A stretch of DNA of 64,000 bases, taken from positions 1,666,812 to 1,730,811 of the forward strand of contig NW_026515500.1 of assembly GCF_014898815.1 (NCBI RefSeq). Direction: 5' to 3'. The position numbers and the translations under genes are program-made. Each line of letters begins with the position of its first letter. Position 1 is the stretch's first letter. The DNA comes from Panonychus citri. Taxonomy: Eukaryota > Arthropoda > Arachnida > Trombidiformes > Tetranychidae. Below, piece by piece: positions 26,921 through 41,115 of the stretch. The notes under the pieces are model-generated. The model searched no databases, was not told where the DNA came from, and saw only the letters and a list, made by a program, of their open reading frames with translations.

Positions 26921-29548
26921 GTCAAGAATTCTATAAGTAAAAATATTCTTCAAGTTATTTGAAATAAATCAATAGAAAAAACGAAGACGAAAAAAAAAGA
27001 AAAAGCAAAAAAAAAGAATAAAAAAGAAAATTTTCCAATCAAAATCAATAATGTCCACATACTCATAGAAAGTCCTGTTCTCACTAACTGACCAATACAT
27101 GATGCTAATCAGGGTGAAAATATAGTTCCATTAGCTTTGATTATAGAAGAAAAAATCTCTCTCTAATCTGAAAGATCGTAAGTTAATCAAATTAACATGA
27201 TAACAATTTCTGATATTGGAAAGTGATAAAGTCTCTGATGGTTAACTAAAGCAATAGGGGAAAAAATAGTTCGATGTTGGAAATTTGATCTTGTCAGATT
27301 TTCTGATGAACTTTTTTGATATTTTTCTTCTTCTTCTTCTCTAAATTGAATAGTTTGGACACAGAATATCAAATATTAAAATATAAGATAAATCGCTATT
27401 CGGTTCATGATATTAGGTTAACCGTGAAAAATGTGATTCTATGAGTTTGATTGTTGTCAAGAATTAAATTGTTTGTTGTTAATAACAAAAGAGAATTTAT
27501 TTTATTTTCGTTATCCTGATGATAATAGAGTGATTTTGACATTTGATTGTTTGACAAGAATCTTTGTGATAACAATTATCATCATTTCCTTTTATGATTA
27601 ACTTTCTCCTTTTCTTTTTGTACTGTGTGATTGTCAGAATTATCAGAATCAGAATATCTTTTGTTCATTGATATTGAGATGAGAATCACCATGTAAACCC
27701 TTTACTCATCTGATTTTTTTTATATATTAAATGAATAAATCCCAAAGACAATGGAATAGTAAGAAGAGAGGAAAGTAAAATAAAACTTCAATCAGATAAT
27801 AATTCAAAGTTTTACCATGAAGAAAAAATAAGTTCATTCACTCATGAGTTTTTCCAACATCATTATTATTATCACCAACTAATTAATACGATTATTCAAC
27901 ATATTATTTGATTATAACCACAAAATTGTACATTATGAGTCAATTATTATTCAACATTTTGTTTAGTATATTTTTCACGGTTTTATACTTATTTTAATTT
28001 CTCACAATTGAGCGTTGATTATTTGGTTATTGTCCTTGTTGATTGTGATTAGTTATGACAAGGGAATTGACAATAAATTTAAATAGTTTTCGCTAATTTG
28101 ATCCATGAAATTAAATCAATTGTATATTAAACTTAATCAAATTAAATTATGATTAGTAAATCTTTCAACCGATATTTCAATATTTTCTCAGTTTATATAA
28201 TATACTCGAAGAAGAAGAAGAAGTGGAATAAAAAGTTCTAAACCTTTGGAACTTTTGATGGACTCGAACTTTTATATCTTATAGAAAATTCATCTTACCA
28301 TGAGATTCTCAGAAGTTCATGATTCGTTAGATGAATGCTTCAAGCTAAGAACGAAAACCAATAACTTTAAAAAGAAGAGAACGAGATATTATTCTTGAAT
28401 AGATGAGAAAAAAATCTCCATTCAATGACCATTAAAAGTTGAGAATACTGATAAAAAAAAGAAGAAAATGAAAAATTGGAATCGAATACATTAAACATTA
28501 GAACCAAATAACCTGTAGTATAGGTGATTCCATATGAAGATGATAATGATAATGCTCGATATGATTTAATATATAATATCTATTTGGGAATGGATAATAT
28601 ACAAAAATGGAAAATAAGAAGAAGAGGAAAAAAATTCTGACTAAAGTATTCTCAATATTATCATTCTGCTGTGACTGTGTGTTTTGTTTCCTTGTCAGAA
28701 ACATTCAAAGTCATGGTAAAGAAGGCGAAGGAAAAATAAAATAATAATCTGAAATTTAGATTAACCTTTGAAGCGGCTATTGCCTGGGAGGACCAGTTGA
28801 AATATCATCTATGATAATAATAATAATGATAATAGTCAATATAACAGCAACAAAAGTCAAACCAAATCTAGAGCATATCAAGAAACTCAATGGGAGTGAT
28901 GATGATGATGATGATGATCAAGTGGGAGGTGGAAAGGCGTTAACATGGGAATGGATATGGGAACAAGTTAAAGTGTCCATAAGAATCGAGAATAGCCCTA
29001 ACAATGATAACTATTTTATTATATATCGAGAAATACATATTATCATCATCATCAGAATATTTTTTTTTGCGAAGTTCTTAAGGTGGAGATAATTTTATGG
29101 GTTCGGTGGGATAGGAAAAGAAAATGTTCTTAAGGTTATTTACTAATATATATATTTTTTGTTCTCAAATAACAATTGGTAAAACTCATAAAGATTAAGA
29201 ATTGAGAGAGAAAAATCATATATAGTATTTATGTGTATTATTTTTATTATCATGTGTCGACGGTGGGGCACTGAATAAGAGAGAGTGGGAGGAGGAATAT
29301 ATTCAAAGCTTATTCTCTACAATTTTATAGGATGAATCCAGCATTCGGATATATATAAATGTCTCTGAATGAATTCTGTATACTCGGTTATTTGCTGAAT
29401 ATTTCACTCTAACCTATTGTTCATATACTTTTTCGATGTTCATGTTATTAGTTATTATCAGAATTTTCTTCATCATTTTTATCATCATCTCTCCTGTTTC
29501 TTTACTCATTGCAATTATATCTTCCAACTGATAATATACTCACTTGCT

Positions 29549-29550
<2 letters not shown>

Positions 29551-29599
<49 letters not shown>

Positions 29600-29602
29600 C
29601 TC
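29551..29602. repeat. (CT)n microsatellite with one interruption
   Basis: CT tract of about 52 bases broken by one TT near 29582. Confidence 0.95.
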
Positions 29603-29854
29603 CTCCCTCTTTGATGGATTGAATATTTCATTGGAATGTCAAATACTTACTCTTAAAGTTATCATTATCATCAATATTATTGTACCAACAATAGTTTAAT
29701 GTGTGATTATGAATATAAGTTTGTGTTTGTTTTTTTCCTTTCACTATTTAATAGTTGATTGAGTTTCAAGATAAATGATGATAGATTAAGATTCTTATTA
29801 CTTGGTGTGAGATATTGAGAAATAGGATGAAAGAGACGAGAGGATGAGGAAGAG

Positions 29855-29860
<6 letters not shown>

Positions 29861-29896
<36 letters not shown>
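29861..29896. repeat. (AG)18 microsatellite
   Basis: About 36 bases of AG, 260 bases from the CT tract at 29551 and of complementary sequence, so the two could pair in single-stranded form. Confidence 0.9.
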
Positions 29897-29898
<2 letters not shown>

Positions 29899-31190
29899 GA
29901 GGATGACGAAAGAAAACAAAGAAAATTGTGTCAAGAATTTTTTTCTTTCGATTATCATTTTCGTCATGGATAAATATTAATTTTTCAATTTTCTTATTGA
30001 AAATAGTATTGATGTTATCCTTTATGTTACCTAACCAATTGGTTTACTTGATAGAGTTTCTTACAATGAAATGATGATAATAAGATGATTGTGATTAAAT
30101 TAAAGGTTAAAATAGTTGAAGTTGAATTGATGAGATTGAAAAAAGATGAGGATGCTACGAAGTATGTTATTAGAAAAGGATAAGAGCTTATGGAAAGAAA
30201 AGAAAAGTTATCATTCGTTGGAAATGATTCAGTGATTCTAACATAATAAAGATGATAGTGTTATTATTATTTTCGATTGGTGAATACAAATAGAGCTCGT
30301 TATTAAGGCTGGGAGAGAGAGATAGAGAGATAAACATCGACTGGTTAGAGTATTGACGGTGATTAGAATATGATAATAAAGATGACAATAGGATGAGCTC
30401 AGGTAAAAAAGGGAAAAGGTAAATGTATTTAGTTATGGTTGATAAAATAATCTCAATAGATAAGTTTGTTGCCTTTGGAGATTTACCTTTAAACATTTTC
30501 TATTGTTATAAAGTAGAGAGAAAGATTTTCATTGATTATTATCATTGACCATTTATCTCATCAATAAACGATAATGAAGGATTTTTACATCAGATATCAG
30601 GTTGTGTCCATCTTAATCTCTCTCACTGACCGACGACCTCCCATGGATAACGAACAGTCCACATAATCAACTTACCGTCACCTTAGAACGCGTTTCATGT
30701 TGACCTTTTACAAAACTGACCATTCAAACTGCACCATAAGTAAGTTATGTTATTTATGTAGACATTTTGACCTTAAGCTGATATTTGGGGAGAGATGTGA
30801 TATGGCATTGATTATGAGAAACTTTTTCATCGAGTTCATTAATAATATTATTATCATAACTAATTGTTTGAAGAATTGAAATGAGAAACTGTTTTTACAT
30901 CATTCTGAATTGAAACTGAACTTTATTTGTGAACTTTAGTTGCAACTACTACTTTTTGATGAAGTTGCTTCTCTTAGTATGTACACTTTTGAGCTAATTA
31001 GTGTTAATGGTTACATTTTAATTTAGTTTTGATTAATAATAATGATTAAAGATTATGGTGATTAAGTTAAACAACAAAGGTGAGCAACATTGGAAATACA
31101 AATTGGGTTTGCAAGAGAGAGAGAGAGAGAGAGAAGGGGGGAAATTTGAAACTATTGTCAACTAAAGTTTGACAGTTTTTGTTTTGTCAA

Positions 31191-31196
31191 TTTATT
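31191..31196 (-). terminator. Candidate poly(A) signal of the Dmrt gene
   Basis: AATAAA on the minus strand begins 15 bases after the Dmrt stop codon (TAG, 31214-31212). That would give a very short 3' UTR; a more distal signal may be used instead. Confidence 0.35.
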
Positions 31197-31211
31197 GTAT
31201 TAATTAGTTTT

Positions 31212-34200
31212 CTAGTCGATTAATTTATTTGAAAGGGAAGATGTTGATGCGTTTGAAGGTGATGAGGATGAAGATGATGGAGATAAAGTATTAGCATTTG
31301 GATGAGCTAATGATGGTGTTGACGATGAAGGAGGTGGAGGTTGAGGTGATGTGGAGGTGGGAACATTTTTTTCTTCTAAAATCCAATCTGATGTATTTCG
31401 TCGTGACGGAGATGACGAATTTTTAGTTTTATTGAAATTTTGAGAGAGAAGATGAGGAAGGGCCATTAGATCGTTTTGTATTCGAAGTGAGGCCATTCGA
31501 GCCGAGTAATTTGGTGAACTTATCGGAGGGCTCAAGGAGGAAAGTTGATGGCTAGAGACTGGAGTAGATCCAAAGAGTGGATAACTGTTTGTTGTATTGA
31601 TTGCTGATATTGTGGAGGATGAGGAAGTTGGTGAAGTTGATCCCGAGGACACGACCACTGCCGCTGCCGCAGCAGCAGCCGCCGCCGCCGCTGCTGCTGA
31701 GGGGAAACCTGGAAAAAGGTTTGCATAAGGTGAGCCAACATTGAGAAGAGTCCGTTGAAAGGGTGACAATGAGGGATGAAGAGATGCTAAATGATGAAGC
31801 CCTCCGGGAGAAACAGGTGATTGATTTGGTTGTTGTGACTGTTGCTGATTGGATGAAGATCGTCTATGATGATGATGATGAGAATGAGAATCTCGATGAT
31901 GAGGATGATGAGCTGAGGGTGAAATTAACAATGGTGATGTTAATGAACTTTTATCTTGTCCAATGAAACTTTCAGCTAATCCTGGAATCAAATGATTGAA
32001 AAATTGTGATGGTGATGTTGTTGTAGTGGTTTGATGTTGCTGATTATTTTGTTGTTGTTGATGGTGATGTTGATTAGATGAAGGATTCTGTTGTTGCTGA
32101 TGATTATGATGATGATGATGATAGTGATGAGATGGAGGAGGAGGAGGAGGAAGAGGAGGGTGAGATGATATTCCTGCTGCTGCTGTTGTTGATGAGGATG
32201 ATGAATGATCTTTCAATAAGTTTGTTGATGACATTTTATTTGTTGATAAATCTCGAGGTGAATTACCATTAACATCAGATGAAGATGATTCCAGTTGAGA
32301 TAAACTATTTTCATCAATATTTTTACCACCGGTATTATTGCTAATGTTATTGATATTATTATTAACATTGGTAGCATTGTGACGTGACTGATGATGATTA
32401 TGATAATGGTTACCTATTGAATTATTATTATTATTATTGTTTGGTGATAAATCTGAAGGTGATGTTGATGCTGATCGTTTAGCTGAAATAACTTCAGGAG
32501 TAACATTAACAGCCATTGAACTGAACAATTGTTTAATTGCTGTAACCTCATCACCTCCACAACTTTCCAATACTTTGATTAGTGTTGATTGTTTATGGAA
32601 AGGAAAAAGTTCTGATAATATTTCGAGAGTTGAACGTTTAGGTAACCGATCCAATGGTTTATTATTATTACTATTAACACTGTTGGAGCTTTTTTTTGAA
32701 CGTTCGTCGAGTTTAATTTGTTTACAGTTGTTGTTGTTTTCTATCATTGATTCTGTTTCCATTGGTTTAGGAGATGAAGATAAATCATCTTCATCATCAT
32801 TTGTATTATCTGTTAGTCCATTTTGGACAATAAAGGGTTGACCAATAGTAACATTTTCTACACCTTTAACAGGCATAAGTGTTGAATGGTTTTTACCTTG
32901 TTGTTGATCAGGAAAACCAGGTAAATCTTCAGATTCACTTCCTTGTTCATCTGTTTCATCATCATCAGAATCACCGCTAATATTACCAATCGGTTCACCG
33001 GCAGAATCGGATAAACGAGGCCGTTTATTGGGCAAAGGCCAATCTGTGTAATTACCGAGAAAATAAAATTATCAACATTTCTTTAAGGCAAATAAATAGA
33101 TAAATCATCAAGTTATCGATATAATATTATAATAGAAAGTGTGAAAATCAATGATAACAATTAATATCCATTGGAAATAAATAACATTTGAACCATTTTC
33201 AAAAGCAATTACTTTTGATTAATGATTAAAAATGATTATTAAATATATCTTTAAATTGAATATGAAATTGTGACCATTATTTATTGATAATATTAGCTTA
33301 GTAACCAAAGAGGAGATGATCAATAATGATAATATTTTTATTTACAATGTGATAATAATAATCAACATCTTATGATATTGATAACGATAATGGTGCTAAT
33401 AATAATGCTAATAACAACAACAAACTCACAATGATAATGATATTATAAGAGGGATGAATGATTTGTTAAACATGAAAAGTTAATGGTAGTAAAGTAGTGG
33501 TCAAGCCGATGTGGGCCACCCCACACAAAAGTGAAAGGGATAAATGACCAAGTAAACAAAATGATCACATTGTTATTTATGTTCATCATAAAACTTTTTT
33601 CTTGCCTTCTTCTTGTGGTCAAGAGTATTCAATTGGTCAAATAAAGATATTGGAAAGGAAACAGTTAACGATAACAATGATATCCTTTTCCTTTCACCTC
33701 TTCCTTTTCATCATCATCATCATCATTATCATCCTCCACATTCTCACTCACTTTACTCTCATAAAGGTATCTTCTTCACCAACATCTCTCTCTCTCTCTC
33801 TCTCTCTCTTCTCATTTTATAAGAATCAATATATTCATTCAGGGATGGAAATTTTTTTTCTCTTCCAAAGTAAACATTTTCTTTTATTTTCTAATAACTT
33901 ATTATATGTTTGATATTATATTTTTAATTCATTATATATTATTATTGAGAAAGTCTCATGCCTTTGACCAATCGATTTGTCCATCATATATTGACAAAGT
34001 AAAACCTAACAATCCTATTATGACCCTAGGTCATTATCATTATTTATTGTTGTGGTCATTGTTGTTATTACTTATCAATAAGTGTTATGATTAGTGATGA
34101 AAGGCAACACTGTAGGAAGAAAAAAAAACTTTAAATGTAATAAAAATAACTGAATTTTGAGTAAAATATTAAGATGACCTTAGTAATGGTCAAAAGGTTA

Positions 34201-37200
34201 AGAGAGTGTAAATTGTTGCTCATTGATAAGTAAGTCTTAATCAAACTAACTTATCAATAATTTGTCACTGATTATTATTAATATTAAAGATAAGTAATCA
34301 TAATCACACCAGTATAACTAATTGATGAGGAAAGTTTTTTTTTCCAATTGATTGTATTAATAGTATTTACTGTAAATGTATTAGAATGAGAAACAATCAA
34401 GCATAGATACGCATTTAACAAACGTCAATCAAATAATCAAATGAATCCAAATTAAGATAAAAAAAATGTTGACACTGATTGTGACAAATGATTATAATCA
34501 TTCAAGTTTAATAATAGTTGAAAAGTTAACAACAATAACAAGAAAGTGACAAAAAGTGTATCCATTTTATTTTCAAGGTGCCAACATGAGTGCTAATCAT
34601 AAAGGCAACAGGATAAGCATATGAACAAAGGATAATAATGATAATTGTATCAAAAGATCATCCATTTCTATGGAGTAACTTTGGAAGAAAAAAGTTACTT
34701 AAACTTTGATAATAGTAAATGAAAGAGGAGTGATGATGATGATAATGTGTCGATTTGTCAATGATGTGTATTGACGCTAATCCAATCATGTGTATCTCGC
34801 ACTCGAAGGGAGGGATAGAAGAAAAAAAGAAGCATTTTCAATGTTTCACCACAAACAAAGTTTTCTTCTTCTTCTTCCTTTCCCATTTTTACCTTTTACC
34901 TGGATTTTTACTCTATTTTGGTGTCACCCCCTCGTCTCTGTCATAACCTTTACCACCTTGAAAATGCAAATACAATTGATCACAATGATAACTTTATAAT
35001 AGCACATGAAAGAAACTGTCAAACAAAAATCAGCACGTTAAGATGATTCCATTGACAAATCATTGTTATTATTACATTTTTTATTTTGTCATAATCGTAA
35101 TAATAACAATCAATAGTAGTATGTGTGTCCACATACATTAGAGAGAGAGAGAGAGAGAGAGAGAGAGTAAAAGTTTCTCCTCATTAGAAGATATTAAGTT
35201 TTGAATGAATTAGAACGAAAAAAAGTTCGATTTTTTTAATATTTGTCTCATAATAATGATTTTATTGATACAATGGAAATGTCATTCTCATAAATATATA
35301 AGAAAAGTAAAACAGTTTCGTGATTGACTGATAACTTTTACCTTGTCAAGACCAAAGATGTAACAATGACAAAAAATATATTAATAGTAGACGCGAGTCA
35401 AAGGTATTCAATGGTATTATTATTATGAATCTTATTGTTATCATTATTGAATTAAAATTAAGCCCTAAAGGCATTTTTCATGGTACCTCCACAGGAATAT
35501 AGAGAGAGACTAATGAGTCCTAATGGTTGAAAATTATTCATACATTATCAATATAAGAATAAGATGCTTCTCAATGAAGGAAAATACTATTTCAAAATTT
35601 TATCAACCTGATGATAACTTTATCAATTTGATAACAAAATAACAAATATAAGTAATAACCATTAGCTATTATTATCTACCTGTAAATAATTTCCAGGTAA
35701 TCTATTTATGTAGATCTATGTCTGTGTGTGGTGTTGATGAGGATGATTCTATTTACCGGATTGATTGAAAGAAAATCCTTCTAATTGTATTTGTGCAATC
35801 AATTGATCAACGTAAACCAAGCACATATAAACTCAACAGTGTGTTTGTTTATTGTCATTTGATCGTCTTGATTTGACAAACTAATAATGATAATAATAGA
35901 TTGAAAAGTAGGAGTGATGAAGGTACAGTCGTGGTGATTTTTTCTTCTGCAGGCCTAACCTCATAAGTATATATACAAAATTACCATTGATTTTTAATGC
36001 TATTATTAGATTGATGATAAATGTGTCTACTTGTGTGAGCCCTGCAAATGTTTAGCAACTGTATTTTAGAGCCTTGAATATTAACAATGATAACATGATA
36101 ATAGTAAAGATGACAAAAGACATGACAATGTATTTTTTATGCATGAAGATAAAAAGCAAACTACATATACAACTGATAGTATTATAATCATCATTATCAT
36201 CATCATCAGCATCTTCATCGTCAGTTTAACAAAGATATTATTATTAGCATTTAGATCACATTATCAATTGGTTGGTTTAAAGCTCAATTAGGGAGTTAAA
36301 TTGTTAACAATGAAGAGACACAAATTAAATCAACCCAATCTCATCCGGGAATCTCACTAATACTATTAACAGGTAAAAGGAGACAAGGGGAAGAGGTTAG
36401 GAAGATAAAGAAGATAAAAAAAAAGGTAAGCTTTAAGTTCATTCAAGTAGTTGGAATACACTTACGGTTCTTTTAATCATTTCTTTATTTTTCTCTTTCT
36501 TTACCTTTCGTCCTCATCATCCTAATCATCATCTTCTCATCTTGCACAAGATAACACATTGTATTCATTATTATGTGTATTTGTATGGGCACAAATAGTT
36601 ACTATAGTAAAATGCTGAATATTGTACTTGGATAGACGAGGGTATTCATTGTAAGTTATTAGAGTATATCATTGATTAGTATGAAAGGTAAATTGTCATA
36701 GAAAAATTTATGAACTCACAAGAATAAGTCAATTAGGTTAAATTGTTAATTTCAACATTTCTCATCCTTTTACTACGATTAATTCAACTGATAGTAATTT
36801 GACAGAGTTATAATGAAGATGATTATCATAATGATCATGATCACATATCATGTAGATTTAAACAGCTTAACTTTTTGGTTACTTGATTAACTTAATCAAC
36901 TAAAGGTAAATGCGATAATCGTTGGACATTGTATTCACCCATAGTTATCAATTGATCTTATGGATACATTTTTAAATATCCTTAATTTTCTGATTGTTGT
37001 CATTCATTGACATATAATAGATTGTAAAGAAAAAAGGTAAATTCAAAGTTTCCGTTGACTTTGATAATACAATTTACCTATGGAAAAGGTCAAGAGCTTT
37101 TCTATTAGCTTACTACTGTTTTCTTTTGCTGCAAAACAAAACAATCACTTCCGTTTCCTTATATCTTGGACTTTATATTACATATGGATACAAAAAATAC

Positions 37201-39760
37201 TCTTATTGTCATTTATTATTACAATTGCAAGGACAAAACGACTACATCAAGTATTTATTATTATTATATTCAATTGATGAGGATAACAAATATTGTATTT
37301 AAATTGTTGTTGAAGTTTATTTTCATCTCATGCAAATTGTGTTAATGTTTTCACTTTAGTTGTTGATGTTATTTAAAAGTATCATTGACACACCTTTGAT
37401 TATCTCGTTTAAATATTCAAATTTTGTGTGCTGATTGAGAAAAAAATTTATAAACAAAGTGACCAATGGCCGAAAAGTTATTTATTTACTGGAAAATATT
37501 GACTATATAGCTAATTAAAGTGAATCAATTAATTGACCATGAAACCGATGTTTGTACAAGATTTTGCTTTGATTGTTGTCTTAAGATGTATTGATTACAA
37601 GTAGTGGTCAAGTTAAAGTGAAACCTTTTGACCACTATCATAATCAATGACCCTTTTATACTTGATGGGAATCAAGAAAATCGGACAATAGGACATGAGA
37701 ATTAATTTTGTTTCAAATTGTCCGAATGGTTTAATGATTGGACACTTTGTTTGTGTACAATTTCAGGTCTAAATTCAATCAATAGGAGAACAGTTGAAAA
37801 GCCATCGAAAGTAATAACAACAATAATAATGATGATGATGATGAAAGAGTGAGAGAGAAAAAAAAAACTTGATGACAATAATATAAATGAAAACGAATCG
37901 ACAGAAAATAATATCAACCTCTTATCTGAAAGGAAAATGTGACAAAATCAAGTCTCTTATGTGTAGTTATTATTATCAACTTCGAATGATACTTGAAAAT
38001 GTTACAACAAAAAGAAAACTTCCTTCGAGTTCTGAGTGTCGAGAATTTTTGTAAGTTCGTAATGTGATTCATGTCAAATACAGTTGAGAAATCGAGATGA
38101 TATATTATACATGGAACTATGTGCTGATGATGGTAAAGAGGAAAAGGAAATGATGAGAATAAGTAGAGTAGAAAAAAAGTTCGACCTTACATATTATTTA
38201 TATGGTAAATTTGTATCAACAGTTTTACCAATTGAATTATTTTCAAGTAACAACATCAACACGATTTTAATAATATTAATCATATTGTATCATTAATTTG
38301 AGAACCAGCTCAACAATTTAGCTATGGTTGACATTGGCAAAGTTAAATTGAATGGTTACACTTTCAGAGAGAGTGAATCATTTTATCATCACTATGATAA
38401 TATGTAAATGACTTTCTATGATAATCTGTTATTAACATTGGCACATAATATGACCACAGGCGCTTAAACGGTTAGGGAAGTGGAAAGGGAAAACTAAAAA
38501 AGTTATCCAATAGTTGATAGATAATATCAAATGAGATTAGTGATGGTTTTCAAAAGCAAATACATTTATCTCAATGAAAATCTTGATGTGATTATGGTAA
38601 ATGCTTTCATAATGATATCTAATGTTTGGATACAGATTAGCATCGAGTTAGATGAATTACATTTTCGAAACAATTTATGAATAAAGTTGATTAACTTTTT
38701 TTCTCTTCTACTATTGAGTGGAAACAAGATTCTATCGTTTTTTTTAATATCTTCTTGGAATATTTGAATTCTGTGATGATGAAAAAGGTTTTCTAAAATA
38801 AAGTAAATAAAATATTCAACTGACAGGAAGATTAATCAACTTTTCATTAACAATTAATGATCAAAGAGCTTGTGTTTGTATTAAATGATAGCGATAAGCT
38901 TGAGATATATTTTCTTAATGGATTATTAATATTTTATGCTGATAACTTTGTGTTAATCTGTATTGGGTTTTAATTGTAGTCATTGATTTTAAATACTCGT
39001 GGGATTAAGTTTGACTTTTGAATTGAATTAGATTAATACTGTGTCTCTTACCTGGTGTATTGTTATGAGTTGGACTAGATGGTTCTTGGCTCTTTACTCC
39101 GGTTGTGTTTCTTACATGAAGATCCATGGGCTCTTTTTTACATGAAGACTTCTTTTCTTTACGATTCACTTTGGTTCCATTTGATGATTCATTCTGATTT
39201 TCTTCATCGCCATTTGATTTACTATTATTTGCCTAAAGAGAGAGAGAGAGTAATTGTTATTAGGATGATTAGATGAGTTTCTCTGGTCGGTTTCTTTTTC
39301 TTTTGTGTTTAAACTCACTGGTACTTGGATGATCTGGGCCATTGCGGCGGAAAATGTTAGTCCCGCTCGGTGCATGGCCATTATACCTTCGTGGCAGCCA
39401 TACAGCATTGATAATTCTCGAGCTTCGTTTTCTTCTTGGGCCTGTTGCCGTCGAAGAGCAACCTGAGCGGCCATAACTCGCTGACGTTCAGCAATAAGAG
39501 TACATTTTGCACAAGAACAATCTTTCCATCGACAATAACGTTTGTGTCCCTTGGATAGAAATCATTTCACGAATTAGGATTTGTCTCTTTTTTAGCTCAC
39601 TCGATAAAATAAACTATTCTTACCTTTAAAGCTGAGACAACTCCATGGTTTCGACATCGAGCACATTTAGGTGTACGTTGATATCTTTCAGCGGCAGATC
39701 TAAGCAACAAAGCCGATGGACTTGCCGTTGAACTGGACTTGTGGGTGATGAACTATCCAT
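31212..39760 (-). CDS. Doublesex/mab-3-related transcription factor with DM and DMA domains (DMRTA/dmrt99B type)
   Basis: DNA-binding developmental regulator. Exons: about 39752-39624, 39549-39319, 39232-39052 and 33043-31212 (TAG), in phase, about 790 residues. The DM zinc module spans exons 1-2: RTPKCARCRNHGVVSALK then GHKRYCRWKDCSCAKC, followed by the recognition tail QVALRRQQAQEENEAREL. Exon 4 carries a DMA domain (about 120 residues into the exon: LEILSELFPFHKQSTLIKVL then ESCGGDEVTAIKQL), which DM genes of the DMRT3/4/5 class share. The rest of exon 4 is low complexity: Asn, Gln/His, Ser and Pro tracts and an Ala13 run. Start problem: the ATG at 39760 gives a plausible MDSSSPTSP N terminus but is one frame off the DM domain, with TAG at 39755-39753 in the DM frame. 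Either an upstream first exon splices in here (acceptor after TAG, 39752) or there is an indel. Intron 3 is 6 kb. The DM/DMA assignment is firm; dmrt99B versus dmrt93B is less so. Confidence 0.88.
33044..39051. other. 6-kb intron 3 of the Dmrt gene
   Basis: Lies between the hinge exon and the DMA-domain exon. AT-rich, with CT/GA tracts near 33785-33808 and 35141-35168, and no exon-like frame with matching phase. Long introns in Dmrt genes often hold enhancers, but nothing specific is visible here. Confidence 0.55.
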
Positions 39761-40058
39761 TATTCAAATTGATAACTGTTACAGATTTGAAAGCTGAAAA
39801 TTACTTAGATTTGAAACTTTTTCGTATATTAAAAAATTTTGATAATCACAAAACTTAAAAGTTAAAATAAAGCAAATTTAATCATAAGATGATAACTATA
39901 TGGATGAAAAAACACTTTAATCACAATTAAATGTTTTCACTTCGACGGGACATTTGCAAGTAACTATAAGAGATAAATATTGAATGGAATACACAAATTT
40001 TGTTTGATCGAAACTTATTTTCATCTATGAGAATACTAGAGAAAGTAATAGTGGCAAT

Positions 40059-40111
<53 letters not shown>

Positions 40112-41115
40112 TTTACTCTCGAAATAATATCATATACTCTATCATTGTTATTACTTCAATAGAATATTATTATTCGATGAAAATGGTGATGCGCGAAAAA
40201 AGAACCAATCATATTTGGACATTCGAGTTATATTGTTAGAACATGATTCTCATTGGCTAAGAAGACAACAGTAACTATTACTTCAACTGTAGCAATTATC
40301 ATTTTAAATAAACATTCGAAAATCAATCCGATCGCAATTAATTAACCAATCTAATCCACTTCACCAAAAATAATCGCCCAACAACTTTCACGGTCTAAAA
40401 TCACTATTATATTACAGCATTTCTCAGTGACTTTCGCCGAGTTCTAGTTCGAGAACTAATTAATCGAGTTCTCATTTGGTTTAGTCAATCCAATAGATGG
40501 CACATTTTTCACGATGAGTTTTCATTGACTTTCGGAAGTTCTCAATTCATTTGGTCAAGTTCTCGATGAGTTTAGCCAATTAGCCTTTACATTGAGTAAA
40601 AAATTAAACTTTTCCAATTCAATTCATTTTTAATTATTTTTTTACCTTTTGAAACAAAGACTATTATAGGGATTGATTTTTATTCATTAATTTTGCTATG
40701 ATTTTCACAGTTAATTGTTGATTAATTACGTCAACAATTGATTCTCATTTGTTTTCCCAAATTTAATCAAAAGGCAAAACACTAAAGAAATTTGATTGAT
40801 AAATATTTAATCATTCCGATACTTTTTTTACTCTATTAACAGATAATCTGTAACATTAATTAATTTATCTTTATTAAAATGATTTACTAATCAAATTTAA
40901 TTTCTAAAAAGTGAAAACAATCAAACTGATTAAATCAATTGATTGTTAACCTTTTACTCTTTTGAAATGAGCGCTTAATGTTCACCCAACTTGTTGTCAT
41001 GGTTACGGTTGCTGTTTGTTTTTCTGAGTTCATGTTGACAATTTAATTTGATTTTCTTTCGTTTTAATTGTTTAATTATTGGTTTTGTTTTGTTTGTTTC
41101 TTCATTTTTACAGAA
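39761..41115. promoter_or_regulatory. Divergent region between Dmrt (-) and mRpS17 (+)
   Basis: 1.35 kb between outward-facing genes, so it should hold the promoter of both. It includes a (GA)24 tract at 40062-40109. A run of five similar GAGTTCTC/AAGTTCTC words occurs at about 40438-40572 (GAGTTCTAGTTCGAGAAC, CGAGTTCTC, AAGTTCTC, AAGTTCTCG). The mRpS17 acceptor TTTTTACAG at 41105-41113 implies a 5' UTR intron reaching into this stretch. Confidence 0.5.
40062..40109. repeat. (GA)24 microsatellite
   Basis: Uninterrupted GA tract of about 48 bases between the Dmrt and mRpS17 genes. Confidence 0.95.

Larger units (their letters stand above)
21854..31190. other. 9.3-kb gene-free stretch with simple repeats
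   Basis: No exon could be supported on either strand. The region holds five long CT/GA microsatellites (listed separately), many ATTATT/GATGAT runs and AT-rich unique DNA. Less AT-rich islands without coding signal occur near 28760-28800 and 30600-30710. It may contain regulatory DNA of the Dmrt gene, whose 3' end lies at its right edge. Confidence 0.5.

Noticed and set aside
31532..32841. Plus- and minus-strand frames inside Dmrt exon 4
   Set aside because: Shadows of the Gln/His/Ser-rich coding exon in other frames, with Asp/Glu/Met or Leu runs.
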